NCBI RefSeq assembly: GCF_021462225.1
Contig: NC_061806.1
Coordinates: 27,610,144 to 27,674,143 of the forward strand
Reading direction: 5' to 3'
Origin: Girardinichthys multiradiatus
Lineage: Eukaryota > Chordata > Actinopteri > Cyprinodontiformes > Goodeidae
DNA: 64,000 bases
The position numbers and the translations under genes are program-made. Positions 56,770 through 64,000 of the stretch are shown here, in pieces; the first letter of the stretch is position 1; each line of letters opens with the position of its first letter. The notes beneath the pieces were generated by a model that made no database searches, was not told the origin of the DNA, and worked only from the letters and a program-made list of their open reading frames with translations.

Positions 56770-57997
56770 CAGGGGTTGGACAATGAAACTGAAACACCTG
56801 GTTTTAGACCACAATACTTTATTAGTATGGTGTAGGGCCTCCTTTTGTGGCAAATACAGCGTCAATTCGTCTTGGGAATGACATACAAGTCCTGCACAGT
56901 GGTCAGAGGGATTTTAAGCCATTCTTCTTGCAGGATAGTGGCCAGGTCACTACGTGATACTGGTGGAGGAAAATGTTTCCTGACTCGCTCCTCCAAAAAA
57001 TCCAAAGTGACTCAATAATATTTAGATCTGGTGACTGTGCACACCATGGGAGATGTTCAACTTCACTTTCATGTTCATCAAACCAATCTTTCACCAGTCT
57101 TGCTGTGTGTATCAGTGCACCGCCTTTAGGATACAATGTTTGAACCATTGGATGCACATGGTCCTCAAGAATGGTTCGGTAGTCCTTGGCAGTGACGCGC
57201 CCATCTAGCACAAGTATTGGGCCAAGGGAATGCCGTGATATGGCAGCCCAAACCATCACTGATCCACCCCCCCAACAGTCTGGGTGGTACGCTTCTTTGG
57301 GGCTTCTCCACACCGTAACTCTCCCGGATGGGGGGGAAAACAATAAAGGTGGACTCATCAGAGAACAATACATGTTTCACATTGTCCACAGCCCAAGATT
57401 TGCACTCCTTGCACCATTGAAACCGACGTTTGGCATTGGCATGAGTGACCAAAGGTTTTGCTATAGCAGCCCGGCTGTGTATATTGACCCTGTGGAGCTC
57501 CTGACGGACAGTTCTGGTGGAAACAGGAGAGTTGAGGTGCACATTTAATTCTGCCGTGATTTGGGCAGCCGTGGTTTTATGTTTTTTGGATACAATCCGG
57601 GTTAGCACCCGAACATCCCTTTCAGACAGTTTTCTCTTGCGTCCACAGTTAATCCTGTTGGATGTGGTTCGTCCTTCTTGGTGGTATGCTGACATTACCC
57701 TGGATACCGTGGCTCTTGATACATCACAAAGACTTGCTGTCTTGGTCACAGATGCGCCAGCAAGACGTGCACCAACAATTTGTCTTTTTTTGAACTCTGG
57801 TATGTCACCCATAATGTTGTGTGCATTTCAATATTTTGAGCTAAACTGTGCTCTTACCCTGCTAAATGAACCTTCACACTCTGCTCTTACTGGTGCAATG
57901 TGCAATCAATGAAAACTGGCTACCAGGCTGGTCCAATTTAGCCATGAAACCTCCCACACTAAATGACAGGTGTTTCAGTTTCATTGTCCAACCCCTG
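56770..57997 (-). mobile_element. Complete-ended but inactivated Tc1 element, fifth family
   Basis: A 1,228-bp element with perfect 31-bp terminal inverted repeats (CAGGGGTTGGACAATGAAAC start) at 56770-56800 and 57967-57997, flanked by TA at 56768-56769 and 57998-57999. Unlike the element at 52947 it has short terminal repeats. Its transposase gene is on the minus strand and is broken. Confidence 0.9.
56903..57812 (-). pseudogene. Tc1-like transposase pseudogene
   Basis: The N-terminal part (57812 to about 57335) is a good Tc1 transposase. It has a first helix-turn-helix (KKRQIVGARLAGAS...ATVSRVMSAY), a GRKRK basic linker at about 57-61, a second DNA-binding region, and the first catalytic aspartate at residue 152 in VLFSDEST. 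The frame then shifts, most simply at the G-run 57330-57336. The C-terminal part continues in another frame (57373 to 56903) with GRVTVWRSPKEAYHPD, GGGSVMVWAAIS and VLDGRVTAKDYRTILED. The segment that should hold the second catalytic aspartate (FQxDNAP box) is deleted: the text jumps from QTLYPKGG to ALIHTARLVKDW. The glutamate box SPDLNIIESLW remains, and a further shift follows it. It cannot make an active enzyme. Confidence 0.88.
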
Positions 57998-57999
57998 TA

Positions 58000-59989
58000 G
58001 CTTGATCAGAAAAACATAATCTGCAGAAACCTGCTCTTATTTCTGCTCCAGGAGAAGAAAAACAGACAAAAGTGACCTGGAAGCTTTGCAAAAATATATT
58101 AGTGATGTCACAGAAGGTAGAACTCATGCATTTTTATTTGAAGGCCTACTTGCTATTGGTTTATTAGAAGTCTAAATGTATTATATATGTCTTTAGCCTT
58201 TCAGTAAGTATTATATAATGGTATTGTTATTTTTTTATACAAATCAAGCTCTGTTCGTCATCTACCACAGTGATATTCTCTCAGCGCTGTTTTTCCTTTG
58301 TTAAAAAAAACCTCTGTCACAGTGGAGCTGTATGTAGTAGCTCTGCATCTGCATGGAAATTATGATCCTTGCTGCACAACTGACATTTTTATTATGGCAA
58401 CAAACTTAGTTTCTGATGATAAAAGAGGAAGCATCTTGTCAGTAAAAACCCTGAACAACTCAATTGTTTAATGAGGCTTGAGATTAAAATGTGTCTCCAG
58501 CCATCAGCACAGTGTAAATATTTCAATATCTTGCCATATTTACTATTATTTTCCTACGTTTTTACCCAGTGCACTGTGATATTTTTACTGCAATATCACA
58601 CACCTGATGAATGAATTGGATTGAATTAGTTTATTATACTTAATTAAATTACACATTGTGGCACTTTTGTGTTGTTTACAGACTTTATTCTATGCTCAGA
58701 CCACTTATAGACCGGACAGCCTTGCTTGTTCTAAACCAAGATGAAATATCTAGGTCTGAATGACGGATACCGATAGTTGTGTCTTCGGCTGGTCTAAATG
58801 AGATCTATGTATAGCTTTAATCTTGAAATCAGGTCTATTGCTCAATGGGCTAGCAGTAAATCCAGCGCAGAAAAAGACAAATAGTGGTTGAAAAACAGTT
58901 GCAACAAATGGAAGAATGTCCATGCTATCCCTATTAGAACCCTCAAAAAATATTTCTGAATAACAAACAAAATCCTTGTCACCTTCCTTTAAACTGACCA
59001 TTCTGATTCCTCTGATTGCTAAAAGCTCCAATATTGAATTTTCCCTTTTTAAATGAGTGTCACTCTGCATCCGCCTAAAGGACTGATATTGGATCTCTCC
59101 TCTTTATTGGCAGACACAAAGGAGGTCTGAGTAAAAATGACTTTATTCATTCTCAAACATAACAACATTATCTTGTTATTGCCATAATGTGGTTACAGAG
59201 GGAAAAGAGTGGATATGAAAGCTTTGCAAACAGCTCATTCGAACATCTGAACATGTGCTGTGGCACTGGGGATTTCTGCCACATGCCCTCTTGTCTCATA
59301 CCTTTCCGGCTGCCTTCTGTAAATAATAATTATAAACTTGTTTCATACTTTGAAGTCTTATTGGGCTCAGTTACAATATATTCAACCCATCACGAACAGT
59401 CGGGGAAAACAATTAGCTGGCTTTGTAAGCACTGACTGGATAAAGAAAGAGGTACAGAAAGATTGCCTGAACTAACATAGTCAGTATTAGGCGATGCTCT
59501 TCAGAAATATCTGTTAGTGCACTGTAGTCTGCTTTTGTCTGTTACCTTTACTATGTTAGGGATATGCAGTTGCAGAGTTGTGCTTGTTAGGTGAAGTGTA
59601 CACAACGTTTTTCTCCCGTAAATTCGTCAATGATTGTGCCATTTAAAAAATTTAGCTTTTCAGGTTGTGACTTCTCTGTCTGGTCTTTCAAAAGAAACCC
59701 CGAAATTAAATCTGCACAGCATGGTTGGATTGATTGACAAAATAATGTTTGAGGATGTTTTATTATCTGAAATAAGAGTAAATCTGTTCACTACATGCTA
59801 GAATGACGATGGAGATTGTTTTCAGAAAAATCTTTGTAATTTGTTTGATTCAAAAATTAAACTGTATGCCATTAAACAATTTTCGGAAGCCCTAATGATG
59901 ATGTCATTGCTCTCTGATTGGTTAATTCAAAAATGTTTCACTTAAGTGAAGCCAGAGCTTTGAATGTATTTTAATACAAAACCTTAATC
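58000..59989. other. Sequence without a recognised gene
   Basis: Unassigned and AT-rich. The 106-codon minus-strand frame at 58750-59070 is not family-like. Confidence 0.4.
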
Positions 59990-60365
59990 ACTTTACGCCA
60001 TGGAACATTTTAAGAAATCACCCAAGAAATCATAGAATTGAGGACCTCCACAAGACTGGTCCGTCCTTGAGTACAATTCCCAGATACATGAAGATTAGTC
60101 TGTTCACATAATTACATGCAAATATAAAAAGCATGGGAACGTCCAGCCATCAAACTGATCAGGAACGAAACAAAAGCAAATGAAGTTGGGAAGAGAGTAA
60201 AAACAGCACCTGTACCTACAGGGGCTGAAAGGCCAATCAGAGAGTGAGAAGCAATTACTCCAAAAGTAACATAAAAATACAGATTACAATATGCCAATGC
60301 ACTCAGAGACATACACCTTATGTTTTGGTGAGATTTCCTGGCGTCTGATGAGGCCAAAACTTCAC
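59990..60365 (+). mobile_element. Sleeping Beauty-like Tc1 relic, internally deleted
   Basis: GGACCTCCACAAGACTGGTCC, GCATGGGAACGTCCAGCC, CAGGGGCTGAAAGGCCAATC, GAAGCAATTACTCCAAAAG, CAGATTACAATATGCCAATGC and TTCCTGGCGTCTGATGAGGC follow the Sleeping Beauty-type gene from its N-terminal DNA-binding region to just before the first catalytic box, with an internal deletion. Same broad family as 27290-27645. Confidence 0.7.
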
Positions 60366-60759
60366 TTTAACTTAGATGTTCACTTAAATTCAAAATCAAT
60401 CTTTCTGTTCATTTGGATGAATTATTTGGTGGTGTGTCATCTATCCAACGGTTTTATGATGGCTTCCTTTTTTAATAGAGCAGCTTTAATTAAACACCTA
60501 ATTAACTATATATTTAGATGTCATTAAATATAAGTAATAATAGATAAGGGTGGATATTTATTGTTGTTTTGATTTTGACCCAAAAAAAGCATTGCATTGT
60601 GTTTTTAAATTTATCTTATAACAATGGTTGAAATAAAGCTGTTTTACATTACCACTTGTTGGATGTGAATTAGTTTTTACAAAAAGGCAAAAGTAATTAT
60701 TGTGATCAAACCTTTACTGTTTGTATATAATCTGAGATTTTGAATTTAGTGTTAACAGT

Positions 60760-61840
60760 GCTGTACAGTTTTCTGTACAAAGGTAATTAAACCCAGACCT
60801 AATAACTGGTTGTGTCACCCTTGGCAGCATCAACTGACATCAACAGCTTATAACTGGTAGTGAGTCTTTTACATCACTGAGGAGGAGGTTTGTCCCACTG
60901 TTCTTTGCAGAATTGTTTTAATTCAGCCAAATTGGAGAGGTTTCAAGCAATTTTCTCAAACAGATTTAACTCTTTAACTAGGCCACTCCATTACTCTCAT
61001 TTAGTTTTTGCTTTGCTTTTTTTTACAGTCAGTCAGGAGAGGACTTGATGTTTTGATTTGGATAATTGTCCTGCTGCCTTCACCAAGTACAGCTGAGCTG
61101 AAGGTCATAAACGTATTGCCGGACTTTCAAAGTAGATATGATGTGTCAGTTTTAAAGCAGATGTAACAGGACAAATACCAAAAATACCAGTTTAGTCTTG
61201 TCAGTTCATATAATATCTTCTCAAAAGGTCTTTGGGGTCATCAAGAGGTTTTTTGTTATTTATATTTTGCAGTGGTTCTGCCTATGAACTCTCCCACTGA
61301 TGCCATTCTTGCCCAGTCTCATTTTTATTGTTGAATCATGTACCTTAAGGGAGGCAAGTGAGGCCTACAGTGTTTTAGATTTTGTCCCGTTGCTCTTTTG
61401 TGACATCCTGGATGAGACCTTGATGCTCTTAGAGTAATTTTGGTATGTCGGCCACACCTAGGAAGGTTCACCAGTGCTCCATGTTTCTTCTATTTGTTGA
61501 TAAGACATTTAATTGTTGATCACTGGAGTCCCAAAGCCCCAGAAAGGTTGCTCTAACTCTAAATTCAAGTTGATATATATCAATGACTTTGTTTCACATC
61601 TGTTGATGTGAAACAAATGCAATAAACAATCGGGGCACTTACTTTTCAATTAGAAGAAAGTTGGTTCTGATCGTTTCTTTTTGTTCATAAATTAAATCAT
61701 CATTTAAAAATGGATTCTGTAGTCTTTGGGTTTTCTTTGTCTGATATTAAAATTTGAACATCTGAAACATTTTGATTTGGCAAAAAAAAAAGAAACACCA
61801 GAAGAAATCTGCAAGAGAGAAATACTTTTGCGCTGTATGA
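60760..61840 (-). mobile_element. Tc1 relic, same family as 35860, minus strand
   Basis: Plus-strand words GTGTCACCCTTGGCAGCATC, TCTTTGCAGAATTGTTTTAATTC, CTAGGCCACTCCATTAC, ATAATTGTCCTGCTGCCTTC, CTTGCCCAGTCTCATTTTTA, GAGGCAAGTGAGGCCTAC and AGGAAGGTTCACCAGTGCTCC are the reverse complement of this family's transposase gene. The terminal repeat half (TCATCATTTAAAAATGGATTCTG ... CATCTGAAACATTTTGATTTGG) is at 61680-61800. Heavily decayed. Confidence 0.7.
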
Positions 61841-63017
61841 GAATTGCATGCAGTTTCATTTGTCTTGAAAAAAATTAAATTATTTTCATCTTTCTTTCTT
61901 TTCAACTGACCACTGTATTCAAGATCAGTTCATCTTCAGGACCAACTGGAGAATTTGAGGCAAATTTGATTAAACTTGCTTTAGGCATTTTGGATATATA
62001 GGAATCTCGAGAGAGGGACTGATACCCCCACAACTCTTGACAGTTATGCCTCTGGCTATGACTGTCACTGTGACAGAGTCATGAAATTAATGGAGACCCG
62101 GAAAAAACTTGAAATGGAAGATGTCTATGATGCACCACTGAAAACATACGACGAAAAGTCATTTTCTCTTGGCTCTCCTTAAATGTGTCCCATTAGCAGC
62201 AGAAACCTAATATCGCAGCCTTTCCCCTTTCTCCGGGGGGTTAAGAGGTTCACAAAGATCATGTTTGGAGAATAGGGAGACAAGGATGGAGGAGAGACAG
62301 AGAAAGAAAAGATAAGCAAGGCCTGAAGTTAAAACGCCTTTATATTACTCATCTGCCTCATTACATACATGGTTAAATTTTTTCAGACTGAATAATAAAT
62401 TACTCTTGAGACTTCAATTATTGGTGTCCTTAGGAGTACCCAGCAGACTCTCTTGTGGATAATGTGTTTCAGTTAAAATTATATTGAAACCTTTTCACAT
62501 TTTAATAAGTGGAGTTTGGATGTTTTTCCCCTGCACGTATGTTGGGCCTGTGATGGTCTGGTGACCCTTTCTGGAGGCTTTGATGGGCTCTAACCAACAA
62601 CCAAACAAGACAGAGCTGGTAAAGAATTCAAATGAGTTTCTATGTTGTTTTTAAAACTGAAATATTTGGGAAACGCACATATCAAACCTGTGAGTAATAA
62701 ATGTTTGTTCTTCCCCCAACGTTTCTTTTCTCTAAAGCAGTGGGTTTATTTGCTTTTTACTTTTTACTTTTTACTTTTTAAATCATTTAACACATCACAT
62801 ATTTTTAACCAAGGTGTCTTTCACAGCACATGCAAGAAAATTAAGAAAGTAAGAGCTGAATGCTTACCTTGTATTTTAACTTGTGAATAATGGCACTTTT
62901 TTGTTATTTTTGTAAAACAGTAAAGAAAGTCGCATTACATTGTTCATTAAACTGCAGGGGACATACATTTTGTCTGAATGGGGCCATCTAGTCCTTCAGC
63001 TATAGGCTCCATTCATA
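61841..63017. other. Sequence without a recognised gene
   Basis: Contains a small perfect palindrome CTGTCACTGTGACAG at 62062-62076 within a stretch (62050-62220) that looks non-repetitive, and a CTTTTTA tandem at about 62755-62780. No coding or RNA feature. Confidence 0.35.
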
Positions 63018-64000
63018 CAGTGCTTTAAAAAAGTATTCAAAATTCTTGAAGTTTGCCACACACTTCTGTGTATTTTATTGGTAGTTTATTTAAAGGGCTA
63101 ACACAAAGTGGTGCATATTTGTGAAGTGAATGGAAAGGGATGCATGCTTTCCACATTGTTTCACATATGACTATCTAAAAGCAGGTGAAGCAAAATCAAT
63201 TCCAGTGCAGCTTCAGAATTCAAGAACTAGCAGACAGAGTTCTGTGTATAGCGAGCAAGCAGCATCAAGATGACCAAGGAACACACCAGACAAGTCAGGA
63301 ATGAAGTAGTAAAGAAAATAAAAACATGGTTACGTTATAAACAAATACCCCAAGCTGAGAACAGTTCTTCAACAATCCACCATCTGGATATGGAAAGAGT
63401 ATAGCACAACTCCAAACCTACGAAGACCTAAACTATTTGGCTGAGAAAGGAAAGCATTAGAAACGCAGCCAAGAGTCCAAGTTTAACTCTGGAGGAGCTG
63501 AAGGTTTTTACAGCTCAGATGGTAAAATCTGTTGACTGGACAACTATTACTCATATGCCCCACAAATCTGCCCTTTATGCAAAAGTTTCAAGAAGAAAGG
63601 TCATAGGTTTAACTTAAAGTTTCTACAAGCTTTGTAGAGGACACTGCAGACTTGAGATTGGTGCAACGTCCTTCAGGACAACCACCCTAACCAGAGCTAA
63701 AATAGAATGGTTGTGTTCAGTGGTGTCCAACTCCAATCCTCTAGAGATACTTTCCTGCAACCTTTAGATGCATCCCTGCTCCAGGAGACCCGAATCAAAT
63801 AAATGCGTCCATACCATGCCTCTGCAAAGTTCACTGACATACTAATAAGGGAATTTAGGGATTTGATTCAGGTATGTTGGAACAGGGATGCATCCAAAAG
63901 TTGCAGGATGGTAACTCTAGAGAACAGGGCTTGGGCACCCCTGGTCTAGATCAAAATAGATTCATGTGTTAAGAGTGCCCCAGTCAAGGTCCAGACCTAA
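63018..64000 (+). mobile_element. Tc1 relic, CAGTACCTTGC-like family, cut by the window end
   Basis: Begins CAGTGCTTTAAAAAAGTATTC after a TA (63016-63017). It contains the left terminal segment, a leader (AGCAGCATCAAGATGACCAAGG), transposase blocks (CCACCATCTGGATATGGAAAG, GGAGGAGCTGAAGG, CTTCAGGACAACCACCCTAACC as the second catalytic box) and, after a nested MITE, GTGCCCCAGTCAAGGTCCAGACC, the start of the third box at the window end. Frame broken. Confidence 0.75.
63718..63943. mobile_element. hAT-type palindromic MITE nested in Tc1
   Basis: A 226-bp element starting CAGTGGTGTCCAACTCC and ending GGGCTTGGGCACCCCTG. It has long imperfect inverted halves: GCAACCTTTAGATGCATCCC on the left against GGGATGCATCCAAAAGTTGC on the right, and CGAATCAAATAAATG against GATTTGATTCAGG. 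The flanking octamers are GTTGTGTT (63710-63717) and GTCTAGAT (63944-63951), diverged but each relatable to the GTTTAGAT expected at this point in the Tc1. An 8-bp duplication fits hAT elements. No coding capacity. Confidence 0.8.

Noticed and set aside
1..64000. CRISPR array, operon, prophage or bacterial system
   Set aside because: The sequence is vertebrate in character; the only regular direct repeats are microsatellites, and there are no bacterial gene features.

Overview
The window is animal nuclear DNA, almost certainly from a bony fish and probably a spiny-rayed teleost. It has no operons and no dense coding. It holds many relics of several Tc1/mariner families typical of fish, DANA/mermaid-type tRNA-derived SINEs, fish LINE 3' ends, hAT-type palindromic MITEs, and long CA/TG and tetranucleotide arrays. 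A killifish or livebearer relative is a guess from repeat flavour only. Family matches rest on remembered repeat sequence, not on a search.

No host protein-coding exon could be supported. The window reads as intergenic or intronic sequence. The only two sizeable CpG-enriched blocks are near the left end, at about 3.06-3.66 kb and 5.87-7.56 kb. The second looks like a vertebrate promoter/first-exon region, with a good minus-strand splice donor at 7065-7070. It sits between the two halves of a diverged copy of a module that occurs whole at 4508-4830.

Layout: 0-8 kb is mostly unique, with the CpG blocks. A solo-LTR-like element with near-matching 5-bp flanks lies at 9.74-10.31 kb. A Tc1 relic at 12.3-14.5 kb is split by three 5'-truncated copies of one LINE-like repeat. 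An L2-like reverse transcriptase relic lies at 16.2-16.5 kb and a SINE with a 13-bp target duplication at 17.0-17.3 kb. A (CA)n array lies at 22.07 kb, a LINE 3' relic at 23.1 kb, and Tc1/Sleeping Beauty-type relics at 25.5-27.6 kb. An LTR-like dispersed repeat lies at 30.4 kb. A Tc1 relic carrying a nested solo LTR lies at 35.9-37.8 kb. The 39-46 kb stretch mixes SINEs, a palindromic MITE, LINE and Tc1 relics and microsatellites. A LINE RT relic lies at 51 kb.

A structurally complete Tc1 element at 52,947-54,556 has an open 334-aa transposase and 200-bp terminal repeats differing at three positions. A dead Tc1 of another family lies at 55.4-56.7 kb and a complete-ended but broken one at 56,770-57,997. 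More Tc1 relics lie at 60-61.8 kb and from 63.0 kb to the window end, the last with a nested hAT MITE.

The only intact protein-coding gene found is the transposase at 53,224-54,228. There is no multi-gene system here. The interest lies in nested mobile-element history and in the CpG-rich block with its flanking duplication.
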